Numbered from the stretch's first letter, positions 9,145 to 21,062 are shown. The stretch: DNA of 64,000 bases from Sorghum bicolor (GCF_000003195.3 NC_012877.2:10642855-10706854); one strand, 5' to 3'. The notes: generated by a model not told the origin, from the sequence alone. Program-made: numbers and translations.

Positions 9145-10848
9145 ATGCCTGCTGTATCGACTGCGCCATCGATTCGGAAGCAGCTGCGGAAAATTACGGC
9201 GAACGAGCCACGCAACCGGGATGAAGTTTTTGGTACGCTTTTGATGGCCTGCGCACAGCATGAGCTCTTGCTCGGTTCCTCCACCAATCTTTGTGAAGGA
9301 TCGGGCGGGTTTTGGGAATCAGACTCCGACTCGGAGTTTGAAGATCGAGGGATCGTCAAGGCCCGTTCGCGAGGGGAATCCAGTGCTGTTTGGCGTGCGG
9401 CCACGGTCTCCACAGTGGCCGAGCGGCCGCAAGTTCGGACCGCTTCAACGTCCAGGGCAGCTGCATCAACTATCGGGGCTTCCTTTCCATCTACAAGGCC
9501 AACCCGTGCGCCATGGACGAAGCTCTGGAAAGGTCTGTTGCCCCCTCGACGAGTCTCACCAGCGAGGACATTCGGAGATTTCATCCTGCCAGCCATGGAT
9601 GCCACTTCAAACAAAAAAAGCGATGATCCGGTTTCTGCGGGCCCTCGAATCACGAAGAACCCGCACCCTTATTGGACCCACCCAAACTGCCCGGTGGCCC
9701 CACCCCCCATCCGTGCAGTCGAGTCCCAGGAGGCCGCGTACGAGATCACGAGACCTAGCCGCCGACTGGTGAACCCGAACATCTTCCTTACTGCCGAGAC
9801 CACGCCGCAGCTTTCCTTCCGTGACGCGCTGATGGCAGGAGATCGCGGCAGATTCAGGGGCCGGTCTGCTCCTGGCCGTGGGGCGTCTGTTCGACGCCGT
9901 GGCAGGGGTCCGGGACCGGCTGCTGATGCTCACGAAGATGGTCGTGATGGTGGCCAAGGACATGGTCGCGACACAGACCGTGACAGGGGCCGTGGTGGTC
10001 GTGGGGGGATACCTCCTCCTACAGGGCGTGGTGCAGGGGCTGAATCGCGTTGTCGAGGCCGCGGTGTTCCCAAACCGACGTCCGGAGCTACTCGCGACCA
10101 CGAAGATGCTGTGGCCTTCAATAGGGGCACCGATGAGTCTGCTGGGAAATCTGTTGACGAGGAACAAGGTAACCAGAAAAGGAAACGGAAGGAGCAGCTG
10201 CTGAAACTTGAGTGCGCCATCTGTACAGAGGAACACTACACAAATCAATGTCCTCTTCTTCGAGGTCCCAAACCGACGGTTGCATATTGTGGTGCTGCCG
10301 AAGATGGAATGGATTTCTTTCAGATCCAGGCTGCCAGAAACAATCAAATTGTTACTCCAATTCAGACAACAGTCGCAGCACTCATCACGGTGGAAGCTGG
10401 TGAGGTTTCTGCTCAGCTGCTCCAGACAGAATTGGCTAGGATAATTCCTATACGTTGGCAGTGGGAAGTGCAGGAACAAGACGCTAAATCTTTTGTAGTC
10501 CCGTTTCCGTCTATGCAAGAGCTGGAACGTATGATCGCCATTCGTACAATTACTACGAAGAACAAAGAGGGCACCATCATCTTTGAAGAATTTGTTGATG
10601 ACATCCAACCTATCAAAGTGCTGCAACAAGTCTGGGTGACAGTCACTAGGGTGCCCCGGGTGCTCCGGTCTTTTCTCCCTCTATGGGCGGTTGGGTCCAT
10701 TATTGGGGCCACACAAAAGGTGGACATGGTGCATCTTCGGGTGACTGGTCAGGTCCGTATCCTAGTGGCAGTACTTGATATTAAAAAATACCCAAACAGG
10801 CTGATGTTTGTGCCATCAATAGCGTTTATCGCCTTTTTTCAAACCTGA
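9145..10848 (+). pseudogene. LINE-B ORF1, N-terminal part: zinc-knuckle RNA-binding protein
   Basis: The open frame from 9145 covers 567 codons; an ATG at 9595 (MDATSNKKS) is an alternative start in good context. The middle is an Arg/Gly-rich segment (RGRFRGRS..., RDRGRGGRGG), then a basic stretch (KRKRKEQLLK), then a CCHC knuckle C-AI-C-TEEH-H-YTNQ-C, the nucleic-acid-binding arrangement of plant L1 ORF1 proteins. The region after it (residues ~400-560) resembles the folded domain next to the knuckle in grass LINE ORF1 proteins. Its role would be to coat LINE RNA in the ribonucleoprotein. A frameshift near 10790-10850 ends this frame, and the protein continues from about 10850 in another frame. 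Confidence 0.75.
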
Positions 10849-10894
10849 TGAAGCTATTCAGATTAATGATTCTGATCTTGATGATGATGATCTG

Positions 10895-12532
10895 TTGGGA
10901 GATGGGGATAATCCTAACGGGGAAGACCATGTGATGAAGGATGCTGAGGACCTGAATCCGAAACCGAAAGACCCTAATCCAAACCCTCAGGACAGCACGT
11001 CTCAGGTTCCTCCCCAGAGCATGCCACCTCAGCAACAATCATCCCTGGTGGGAGAAGCTTTGGACCAGGCTTGTGAACAACTGCTAAATGAGATCAGCAT
11101 CAAGGTGATGCTTGAGTCAGATGACACGTCTCCGAGGAAGATCTATACCCCTCTGACAGAAGAAGAGGCTGCAGCATATAATATCCTTGTTCATTCTCCT
11201 AATGCATCGAACGTCTCTGCTGGAGACGCTCCTGCTAACAAGCTTCAGGGCTGCATGGCAAGCGACATTGTTGGGGTCCAGGACGGTCCACCGGGCTCTT
11301 CATCGCCCAACGCCCTCCTCACCGTGCTGGACCAAAACGATGCCAAAACCATCGTGCCAACAGCCTCGCCAGTGACGCATGTCCTCGGTGATTCCACGTC
11401 GTCACCTGCTACCCACCCCGCTGTCCCGGTGCCAGGAGATACTCTCGCTTCTGCTGCCCCCGCCGGTGTGGTGATGGGGGACGTCACGGCTCCTGCGGAC
11501 ACCGTCTCTTCTTCCACTGTGGCGTCGTTGGGAGTCACTGTCGTGTCGGTGACAGCACCCACCAGGCCGTTAGTGGGGAAGTCTACTACGATCGCGGCTC
11601 CTTCACTACCGGCTCTCCGTGCCGAGGTGAGGGGTGGTGCTGCTCCTGCAGGGGTGAGGGGAGGTGTCTCGCCCGCTGCCCCCTCGCCTTCTACTCCTCC
11701 AAGTGCCGAGTTGGAGGGCGCGATGATTGGTGCCCCCTCGCCTGCTTCTCCAGATGTCGTAGTGGCCAGTACTACGGCTGTTGGGGAGATAGGTGTGCCA
11801 ACTGCCGCACCCCGCCCTGCCTCCCATGCAGGTGGGGACACGCCTCTCAGGGCGACGGAGGACCCCACGACCGCGACGGCCACTGCTGCTGCGTCGCTAC
11901 CTAGGTCCCCTGCATCTCCTTCACAGCTGGCCAAGGCTTCACTGACAGTGGGGGTTTTCAAACCCCCAGCGGCTGCTCCTCCTATTAAAGAGTTGCGACG
12001 GAGCTCCAGGATTGCGGCGATGGCCGACGTCCATACCCTATAGAAGACCGAACGGCTGACGGCAAAGAAGAACCTTGAATTCATAGGTAATCTTTAGGAT
12101 GATATGCACAAGGTTGAACGGAAGGCAGCGAAAAAGAACTTCGAATTTCCAGGTAACTCTTTCGCTAGCTTTCCAGATCCTAAAGTTATTTCAAACCTTG
12201 GTAGGATAGGCATCAAGTTAGATACCTCAGACGTACTGTGTTTTAAAAACTTAGAGGTAGATAGGTTGGTTTTATGTGCTAATGAAAAAAAATGCTCTAT
12301 CAAATCCAGACTCTCCAATTTTGAGAGTGATGATGAGCGAGAAAGCCAAATTGATGCGATTCTCAGCCACGCCTATGGTAATTTAAATGGGAATTTGCTG
12401 GAGGATGAGAGTGATCAATTAATCGATCTCTCTCCACTCCCAAGGAAGAAAAAATACAATAATGCCAAAAATACTTTGAAAGGCAAACTTTCTAAAAAAC
12501 CAAAAACCCCTTCCAAAATTATTATAAAATGA
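10895..12532 (+). pseudogene. LINE-B ORF1, C-terminal low-complexity part
   Basis: This continues ORF1 after the frameshift. An acidic opening (PKPKDPNPNPQ) leads into a long Ala/Pro/Thr/Ser-rich region (codons ~100-370) ending RRSSRIAAMADVH and a TAG at 12041-12043. A second open stretch (12104-12532) follows after a gap carrying one more stop. The two are linked by an imperfect direct repeat: K-ER--AKKN-EF-GN occurs around 12043-12090 and again around 12110-12160. The last codons end in TGA at 12530-12532, overlapping the ORF2 ATG. The large minus-strand frame opposite this region is a composition shadow. Confidence 0.7.
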
Positions 12533-13054
12533 AGGGTGTCTTCTGGAATAGCAGAGGTCTGGGAGACTTGGCTAAGCATAGGTATTTGGCTGAACTAGTT
12601 AAGGAAGAGCAGATTAATTTTATTGCGCTTTCCGAAACAGGGCGGGACTCATTCCCAGATCATGTACTTAAAAATCTTTGTGGAGGACATGATTTCCTTT
12701 GGCACACTATGGCACCCCATGGTAGGTCAGGGGGTATCTTGCTAGGTGTGGACATGAATGTCTTTGACATTGGAGCTATTGTGGAGGGAGACTATTATGT
12801 AAAATTCACCCTTAGAGTCAAATCAAATGACTTTAAGTTTGTGCTATATTCGGTCTATGGACCAGCACAACTCCAGCATAAGCGTGATTTCCTAGTTGAA
12901 ATGGCTAACACGTGCTCTAAAGAATCCCTACCATATATCATAGGAGGGGATTTTAATATTATGCGATGCCCTGAAGATAAAAGTACTAGGGACTTTGACC
13001 CTAAATGGCCAGATCTTTTTAATGCTATTTTGAATCTCTAGATCTTAAGGAGAT
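12529..13054 (+). pseudogene. LINE-B ORF2, segment 1: APE-type endonuclease N-terminus
   Basis: ORF2 begins MKGVFWNSRGLGD, the usual start of plant L1 endonuclease. It continues with FIALSET (catalytic Glu), WHTMAPHGRSGGILLGV and YIIGGDFNIM (the GDFN catalytic block). The ATG overlaps the ORF1 stop as ATGA. The frame closes at a TAG at 13039-13041 because of a one-base deletion, yet the correct reading frame is visible right up to 13054, where Gypsy-1 interrupts it. The endonuclease nicks target DNA to prime reverse transcription. It resumes at 25446. Confidence 0.85.
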
Positions 13055-13743
13055 TGTTGATGCAAAACTGATCTGCAAACACAAAGGGCTAATACCCGAT
13101 TCAAACGTTAAGGCGTGCCAGCCGATTTGACCTTACTATCGGCAAAGGTGATAACTCGAATACTTTAGTCCTGACAACAGCGATGCGCCCGGATGTCACG
13201 GCTAAGAGGTACTCACGCGGAACTTGAGAACACGCCGAGCTTAAGTCGACGAATTCCTAAGAACTCGTAATAAAAAGAAAAAAAGTATGACGAAGTCGTC
13301 GAAAAGTAGATGCTGGAATATGAGTAAAAACGTGTATTTGATTGATTTCTTGATTTTTTATTACAAGGCCCTAGGGTTTATATTTATACCCTGCTCAAAG
13401 AGCTACAACCAGACACGATTAGAATTCGAATTCCAAATTACACGGAATCCGTATACAAAACGATGCAAATAATTAAGGAAATAACAAAACTATCCTTCGT
13501 GACAAACCGAAACTCCTCCACATGACAACTGGCAGCTTCCGGACTCCTCCTTTGCATCATCGGCAATCCCTTTGCCATAGTCATCGGCAGACCTTTTTAT
13601 CCAGCCATCGGCACCATATTACTGCCTGTGGACTTAGTCACATTCAACCTCTCCCTCATCGGCAACCATCCTCATCGGCAACCCGCATCGTACTGCCACC
13701 CTATCCTGCCATCCTAGACACGTGCCCAAAAACGGTGTCAACA
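13055..13743 (-). repeat. Gypsy-1 3' LTR
   Basis: Borders TGTTGATGC...GTGTCAACA in plus orientation. A minus-strand TATA box (TATAAATA) lies at plus 13381-13388. It contains seven copies of ATCGGC/GCCGAT. It is the 3' LTR because gag-pol reads leftwards. Confidence 0.95.
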
Positions 13744-13758
13744 CATGCCCCCCAGTTT
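13744..13758 (-). promoter_or_regulatory. Gypsy-1 polypurine tract
   Basis: The minus strand reads AAACTGGGGGGCATG immediately before the 3' LTR, the expected place and composition for the plus-strand primer of reverse transcription. Confidence 0.8.
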
Positions 13759-14225
13759 CGGAGTATAAAACTATTAATGCTCCAAAATTCTCTGCAGTAA
13801 TGATGCCTTCTCCGCAATTAATGCTCCTAATGTGGTAACCGACAACCTCAATCTGGACAACTCTAATCCTAATCCTCCGCAGATTCCTCGAAATCCCCAA
13901 CTTCCTAAACGGGCATCTTTCTCAGTCGTACATCGGCAACAATACCGTTACAAAGATCTGTCGATGCTCTGACCAGGATATTTGCAAAAACGATTACTTC
14001 CCCTCTATCCGCCCATCGGCAAGATGACCGTTATAGAATATCGCCGATGGACCGACCAGGAGATCTTGCACAGTAAAATATCTTCAGATAATGACCGCTT
14101 CCCGTCAAATCACCTGCACAATCCCTGGATTACCGTGCGAACAGTTACCATATCCACCTGAGTACCCTCGGGTTTCTCGGATGCGGCAAAGAGATAAGTC
14201 GGACTTGCCCTTGCCCATCTTGTCC

Positions 14226-14233
14226 TATAAATA
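14226..14233 (+). promoter_or_regulatory. TATA box of the Gypsy-1 antisense gene
   Basis: TATAAATA on the plus strand, 150 bp before the predicted start codon and outside the LTR. It implies that the antisense gene has its own promoter rather than borrowing the LTR. Confidence 0.6.
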
Positions 14234-14382
14234 GTTCCTTCTTGGGTACTCCTTCCCCACCATACCATTCTACTACCCAACTTTACTTTTCCAGCGGCGG
14301 CGCCATTTACAACCTTCAAGACCTCCGACAAGCACTTCTCTTCATCAACTCCGGTGCCCTCCAACGTCCTCTTCACGACAAG

Positions 14383-17300
14383 ATGGCCATTGGCTTCGTC
14401 GTCCCTGAGGTCAGACCTCCATCTCATCTTCTGTATTTTTTTTATTCCTGTTCATCCGCGATTCATCTTACTGAATATTCTCCTTTTCCTTTTTCTTTGT
14501 ATTTTTATTCCCCCAAAATCACTAGGAGTTGTCCAATAAAATTGTCATCCCCACCGATCATCCACACCTTCAATGTCTCGGCCCTCTAGGGGATTCAGAT
14601 CCAACCAACGTTATTAACGCAGAAACCAATAGGATCCCCTTTAGAGCTGAAAACTTTTCTTTAGATCTGTGGAAAGACACTTTTCGCTCTTGGCCCAGCC
14701 CTACCGTAGGGTGGAAAGACTGGTTCTTGAGGGTCAGCAATTCTTATGAAGTCCAGTGGGGTGAAAGGAAGCTAGCCCAATGCATTAGGCTATCCATTGC
14801 CGATATGCACAGGAACGAGTCACTGCTGATAGCTGCGTCCTACTTTTGGTCAGACACCCTCAATGCTTTTGTTTTTGGCCACGGCCCTGCTTCTCCTACC
14901 CTTGCCGATGTAGCCATGCTCACTGGGCTAGATATATCTTCTGCCGATAGCACCCACTTTTTTGATACTGCCCCCAGTGCCAAAGTGGAGACTCGCGCTA
15001 TCGGCGGTTGGTCAGGGTACATTCAGAAGTACCGCGGGAGAGGGCCTGTCACCATAAAGGAGCAAACCACCTTTCTGAACATGTGGCTGGACAAGTTTGT
15101 ATTCTGTGGTCGATCGGCAGGACCGACTTCCGTCTATCTATCGGCAGCAGAGAGACTGGCTAACGGTGGCCAATTTCCTCTCGGCCGATACTTGCTAGGC
15201 GCTGTTTACCACCTTCTCCATCAGGTAGCCCAGAAACTCCTGCTTGGCCAATCCATCGGCAACTTGGGAGGCCCCTGGTGGTTTATTAATATGTGGCTCA
15301 ATCTGCACCTGCATAAGCGCCTTGATTTCAACTTGTTCTCACAGCACTTCCCAAGAGATATAGCCGAAAATCATGTGTTGTGTGAAGAGGAATCGGCAAC
15401 GCGTGCCCCCTTAAACTTTGGCGAAGCCGTCATAGTCCTACCTGGTTCATGGAGTAATCCGGATCAAATTGGCCGATTCTTCGAGACTCTGTATGAGGGT
15501 TTGGCCAGGGATGAACGACCATGGTTGGCTTATGATGACCCAGATAGCATGCTCCCTCTGACCTTCAATCCATTTGATGAAGCTCTCGACAGGGATAATG
15601 AGGCGATGATGGCAATTGTGACTCCCAGAGCCATTCCAGTGAATTTTTTCGGTGGCACAAAAACTTCTCCCCAGACTTACGAATTTTACAATCCATCGGC
15701 ATCAGCTCGACAGTTAGCTTTCGGCCAGTTGCCGATTGCACTTCCTTATGCCGATGTGATAAAACCCAGAGAAACCATCAACAACCTTCTTGAGTGGACT
15801 CGAGTAGCCCAACTACCACCAAACGCCGATGTAGATGTAGATCTGTCAGAATGGGTTCCGGCTGCTTTTATCACTCAGGCATACAAGTTATGGTGGGCAG
15901 AATGGAAAGAGCATCTATTCTGCAGATCGGCACTTTCATACCGTAGCATGATTGACCTCGAATACGAAGTTCCCGATGACACTGTAAGTAGCTCAAACCA
16001 ACGTTTCATTTTCTCACTATTACTTCCATCGGCAGCTTACCCTTGTATTCCTTTTGCAGGTTGACAATATTCCTCCATCGGTTAGCAGGAGTGGCAAGCC
16101 GATCGACTTGTTTCCATCAGGCCCGATTTCCTCAATCGGCCACAATGCTCCCACTCTGGCTTCCATCGTGCATCGGGGTGTGCGCCTCAGGAAAGTTACA
16201 ACCAGGAGAACCCAGACATCACCAACGGTAGCTGCTCCCACTCTGGCGCGGGCTTTCAAGGCAATTTGTCAAATCTTTATCTTTTACGCTGACTATCTTT
16301 ATATCGGTTTTATTTATACTTATAAATCCTTGTTCGTTATTGCACCAAACCAGTGCATCGGCAAAGGTCACACGTCAAGGTGCCGATGCCACCCAGTCCA
16401 GCCAGCCAAAGAGGAAGGGTGTCAAGAGTACCAGGGCCGAAACGAAACTCCAAAAAGTGGCAACTCCCCCTCCTCCTCCGGTATCTCCAATCCCAGTGGA
16501 GTCTTCTCCTTCTTCTCCAGAAGTCCAGACACAGCAAGCGCCATCTCCCCAACCAATGCAGGATGCACCACAGATGGAAGAATCCCAGCAGGAAGAGCCT
16601 CAAACAGAAGGTACATCAGTTGTTGTGGGTGAACAAACAACTGGTACGGTGGGTCCAATTATATCATCGGCGGCTCTCCCGATTCAGACAACCGTTGTTC
16701 CCCCTCCAGGTAACATACTTTAACAATACCGTTGCCGATGAACTCATTTTCATTTAGTCTCATAACCTTTCTTATCTTCTTTCAATCGATATCGTCCCAT
16801 CGGCAACCTTAGCCGATCAATCTGTAGTTCCATCGGCATCTTTGGCCGGTCAGTCCGCAGCTCCGTCAGCACCTCCCAGTCCAAGGCAAGAGATCGCCTT
16901 GAAGCAAGTAAGTCACTGTTTACCGCCAGCATTATTTGCCGATTCTCCGAATATGAGCTAACCTTGCTTTCCGTCCCAGGAACAAGATTCTCCTGATAGC
17001 CTGTTTTCCTTCGCCATCGATCTCTCTGAAGAAGAAGGCGAAGAAGCAAGTTCTCTTCAGACAGTTGGCATTACATCGGCAGAGATCAGGGCCAGGCTGG
17101 AAGAATTGTCAGTTCTCCTTCACCAAGATACAGCGCACTTGGTCGATGACTCCGACCCTACCAAGACCCTGTTCAGAACTCTCAGAGGCCAAATCCCGGT
17201 CGACGTCGAAGAAATCCTGTTCCAAGCCGCTCATCTGGAGAGTCGCCAGCTGCAGTACCAGAGAGCTTCTCGGCGTCTTGCCGATAGAGCCGCTCAGACT

Positions 17301-17675
17301 CAACTCTCCGATGAAATGAGGAAAGAGAAACTCCTGACCGATGAGAAGCACAAGAACATCGGTATCCTGAAATCTTCAGGAGATGCGCTGAAGCAGAAGA
17401 TATCCGATCTATCGGCAAGAAGAGAATCTCTGTTGGCGGAGCTTAAGGAAGTAGAGAACGCTCTGTCCCAAGCCCAACAGGAAGAGAGCCAATTGCCAGA
17501 GACCATCAGGCTTCTTGAGCGCGAGCGAAATGCTCATGGTCGCAAAGCACTCCAACTGAAGAAGAAGCTGAAGCCGATAGAAGGTTCTGCCGATGATGAC
17601 ATCAAGGAGATAGAAGCAGCCAACCAAATTCGGCTACGCGCTATATCGGCAATCCAGACGCTGCTTAACACATAG
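14383..17675 (+). CDS. Antisense plant-mobile-domain (aminotransferase-like PMD) gene in Gypsy-1
   Basis: A multi-exon gene antisense to gag-pol. Exon 1 is 14383-14409 (MAIGFVVPE). Intron 14410-14525 (GT...ACTAG) joins in frame to exon 2, 14526-15983 (486 codons). Intron 15984-16059 (GTAAGT...TTTTGCAG) joins in frame to an exon from 16060. Later exons are approximate (about 16350-16709 and to 16907); the last is 16980-17675. Exon 2 matches the plant mobile domain: FSLDLWKDTFRSWPSP, then WGERKLAQCIRLSIADMH and LADVAMLTGLDI. After it come a Pro/Gln-rich linker (PPPPPVSPIPVESSPSS) and a C-terminal coiled coil of about 180 residues. PMD proteins (MAIN/MAIL1 in Arabidopsis) act in the nucleus in expression and TE silencing. 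The role here is unknown. Exon and intron bodies carry ATCGGC motifs. Confidence 0.8.
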
Positions 17676-17721
17676 AGTTTCCATTGGCATTGTATCTGCG
17701 CTTTTCCTGCTTCCTCAGCTT

Positions 17722-17830
17722 TTAGTCTAGCCAATAGGACTGTTATCGGCGCCTAAACTTTTGAAACACCAAGTCTTGTCCCCAAGCATTTGGATCCAGC
17801 CGATAGGAGTGTTATCGGCACCTAAACTTC
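17722..17830 (+). repeat. Direct repeat between the antisense gene and pol
   Basis: Two ~36-bp copies (AGCCRATAGGASTGTTATCGG...CCTAAACTT) start near 17727 and 17796. They fill the gap between the antisense stop (17675) and the pol stop (17830), so both convergent transcripts would run into them. Each copy holds ATCGGC. A role in 3'-end formation is possible but not shown. Confidence 0.65.
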
Positions 17831-19671
17831 TATGCATCGACCCATATACTGGGGTAGTACTTCTTTAAATATTTGCCGTTTAATGCTCTGGGAAATTCAA
17901 TTCCTTCGAGGGTTTCTAGAATGTAGGCATTACCAGGAGCCGATCGACTTATCCGATAAGGACCCTCCCAATTAGGAGACCACTTTCCAAACTTCGAGCT
18001 TTTGGTCCCAACTGGTAAAATTAATTTCCATACCAAATCCCCATCGGCAAACTCTTTAGCCTTCACCTTCTTATCATACCATCTAGCAACTCTTTTCTTA
18101 TTCTCTTCTATACTCATTAAAGCTTTTAACCGATGCCCTGCTAGATCGTCCAATTCATCGGTCATCAAAGTGGCATAACCATCGGAAGTTAATTGATCTT
18201 GAAAAGATAATCGCCTAGATCCAGCCTTAATTTCCCAAGGCAACACTGCATCATGTCCATACACCAATTGATAGGGTGATACCTTGGTCGATCCATGACA
18301 AGCCATTCGATAAGACCACAATGCTTCATTTAATAATGTATGCCACCGCTTAGGATTTTCTTCAATCTTCCGTTTAATAAGCTTGATAATTCCTTTGTTA
18401 GACGCTTCGGCCTGCCCATTGGCTTGAGCATAATAAGGAGAAGAATTCAACACTTTAATTCCCATACCGATTGCGAATTCATCGAACTCCCCCGATGTGA
18501 ACATGGTGCCCTGATCGGTAGTAATCGTTTGGGGAATCCCAAATCGGTAAATAATATGCTCCTTCACAAAATCAATCATATTGGCCGATGTGACTTTCTT
18601 CAAAGGAATAGCTTCAACCCATTTAGTGAAATAGTCAGTGGCAACTAGAATGAACTTATGCCCTTTGCTAGATGGTGGATAAATCTGGCCGATCAGATCG
18701 ATGGCCCATCCCCGGAACGACCAAGGTTTTATTATAGGATTCATAGCCGATGCGGGTGCTCTCTGGATATTACCAAACTTTTGACAACCTTGACACCCCT
18801 TGAAATATTTAAAACAATCTTCAAGTATGGTTGGCCAAAAATATCCATTCCTTCGAATCATCCACTTCATCTTAAAAGCTGACTGATGCGCTCCACACAC
18901 TCCTTCATGGATTTCCCCCATCAAACTTCTGGCTTCATCATCACCCAAGCATCGGAGAAGAATCCCGTCGATAGTTCGATAATACAATTCATTTTCAAGG
19001 AGCACATACTTGGTTGCTTGAAATCGAACCCGTCTTTCAACTTTTTTGGATGGATCTTTTAGATAATCAATAATTTCTTTCCTCCAATCACCGGCACCGA
19101 CTGCCGATGTCGCATTAATCATTGGCTGATATCCCGAGGCATGCTGAGCTAACCGATTAGCGTCTTCATTATGCAATCGGGGAACATGCTCCAGTCGGAA
19201 GTCCTTGAATTCCTTTAACAGTTGCATACTTCTCTCGAAATAGGTTATGAGAACTTCACTTCGGCATTCATAGCTTCTGGCCAATTGATTTATAACCAAC
19301 ATAGAATCCCCGAATATTTCAACAGCATCAGCACGAACTTCTCTTAACAACTCCAATCCCTTGATCAGAGCTTGATACTCAGCCTGATTATTTGTTGATG
19401 TAGCAACAATCGGCAAGGAAAACTCATACTTCCTCCCCTTAGGGGAAACTAATACAATGCCGATTCCTGCCCCCCGGTCACAGGTAGATCCATCAAAGAA
19501 GAGCGTCCAAGGTGCAATTTCCAAGGTTTCTACTAGACCGCAATGCTGAGTCACAAAATCGGCCATAATCTGCCCTTTGACTGCCTTAGCCGATTTGTAA
19601 CGCAAATCGAACTCCGACAGCGCTAAAATCCATTTACCGATCCTACCACTCATAATCGGCATAGATAGCAT
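17830..19671 (-). pseudogene. Gypsy-1 pol: second RNase H and integrase
   Basis: From the N-terminus: the end of the RT-linked RNase H region (SEFDLRYKSAKAVKGQIMADF), a second RNase H (WTLFFDGSTC...GIVLVSPKG..., NNQAEYQALIKGLELL, GDSMLVINQ), an integrase zinc motif (CFKYFKGCQGCQKF), the integrase core (WAIDLIG; TTDQGTMFT; NGQAEASNKGI, the DDE residues) and a C-terminal strand-rich tail (NWEGPYRISR). Two RNase H domains mark the Tat lineage. The frame is intact over 613 codons. An in-frame TGA just upstream (19672-19674, probably CGA to TGA) cuts it off from the RT segment. Integrase inserts the cDNA. Confidence 0.85.
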
Positions 19672-19674
19672 GTA

Positions 19675-20100
19675 TCAGACCACGTCATCTTTGCAAACAA
19701 CAGTGCATTCGGCCGATAACAGGTAATGTCTCAGCTTGATACATGAAAAATATAAGCATAAGCATAGTTTCTCAATGGCCGAATACCTGGTTTCAGCATC
19801 AATCAACCTCCTACTCAAATAATAAATTACCCTTTCTCTCCCTTCAAATTCCTGAACTAAAGCTGAACCGATAACCGATCCATCGGTAGATAGATACAAC
19901 CTGAAGGGCTTCCCTTGTTGAGGTGGAACTAAAACTGGAGGATTTACTAGATACTTCTTGATTTCATCCAGAGCCAACTGCTGTTCTTCTCCCCAAACAA
20001 ACTCTTGATCGGCTTTCAATTTAAGAAGAGGACTGAAAGCACGAATCCTTCCAGATAAATTCGATATAAATCTCCTGATAAAATTTACCTTGCCGATCAA
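19675..20100 (-). pseudogene. Gypsy-1 pol: RT-linked RNase H segment
   Basis: Carries the post-RT connection (IGKVNFIRRFISNL), the LYLSTDGSVIGSALVQ block and YYLSRRLIDAETRYS of the gypsy RT-RNase H. It is continuous with the RT segment except for a one-base deletion near 20108 that shifts the frame, and it ends at the TGA at 19672-19674. Both look like recent lesions in a once single pol frame. Confidence 0.85.
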
Positions 20101-21062
20101 GGATTGGAGCTCGTTTTGTTGGTAGGGGCCACTATTTTATTGATGGCATCAATAGATCTTCGACTAATTTCAATACCCCTCTGATGTACCATGAAACCAA
20201 GAAACTGCCCTGCCGATACACCAAATGCACACTTGTTGGGATTCATCTTCAATCCATGCTTCCTTGTGCACTCTAACACTTTTTGTAAATCGGCAAGATG
20301 CTTTGAGAAATCTCCAGACTTAACCACCACATCATCAATATAAATCTCTACGAGCTTGCCGATGAACTCATGAAATATAAAATTCATAGCCCTTTGATAA
20401 GTAGCACCAGCATTCTTCAACCCAAAAGTCATGACTATCCATTCAAATAGCCCAACATGACCAGGACACCTGAATGCGGTTTTTGGAATATCCTCCTCTG
20501 CCATGAATATTTGATTGTAACCTGCATTACCATCCATGAAGCTGATGACCCGATGGCCAGCCGCAGCATCAACCAGTAGATCGGCGACAGGCATTGGGTA
20601 TCCATCCATCGGCGTAGCTTTATTGAGATTCCTGAAATCAATGCACACCCGAAGCTTCCCGTTCTTCTTGTAAACCGGAACAACATTGGAAATCCATTCG
20701 GCATACCGACACTGCCGAATAAACTTAGCTTCAATAAGTTTAGTGATTTCGGCCTTAATATCAGGTAGAATGTTAGGATTACATCGGCGGGCTGGTTGCT
20801 GATGTGGCCGAAATCCAGACTTGATGGGTAACCGATGTTCAACAATTGATCGGTCTAAACCAGGCATCTCTGTATAATCCCAAGCAAAGCAATCTTTATA
20901 TTCCTTTAACAAACTAGTCAATTGTCGCTTACACTCAGGATCTAATTTAGCACTAATAAAAGTAGGCCTAGGCTTATCACCACTACCTATATCTACTTCT
21001 ACCAAATCGTCGGCCGATGTGAATCCCTGGCCTAATTTTCCATCATCGGCGAATCTATCCAT
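20097..21062 (-). pseudogene. Gypsy-1 pol: reverse transcriptase
   Basis: Start at ATG 21062 (MDRFADDGKL). RT motifs are complete: VVPVYKKNGKLRVCIDFRNLN, MPVADLLVD, FMDGNAGYNQI, FEWIVMTFGLKNAGATYQRAM and catalytic YIDD (plus 20331-20342). The ATG overlaps the gag-protease stop in the pentamer TAATG, so pol starts in a different frame. The frame is lost at the C-terminal end (SSNP then stop) by a 1-nt deletion. RT copies the genomic RNA into cDNA in the particle. Confidence 0.88.

Noticed and set aside
8688..9653. 321-codon open frame on the minus strand
   Set aside because: Most of it is antisense to the start of LINE-B ORF1 and has low-complexity composition. Only the last ~66 codons after a splice acceptor look exon-like, and those are listed separately.
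9607..10629. 340-codon minus-strand open frame
   Set aside because: Antisense to the zinc-knuckle ORF1 of LINE-B; no domain, and the plus-strand frame has a clear CCHC motif.
11245..12084. 279-codon minus-strand frame, Ala/Gly/Thr-rich
   Set aside because: Mirror of the Ala/Pro/Thr-rich ORF1 tail; GC composition removes stops on both strands.
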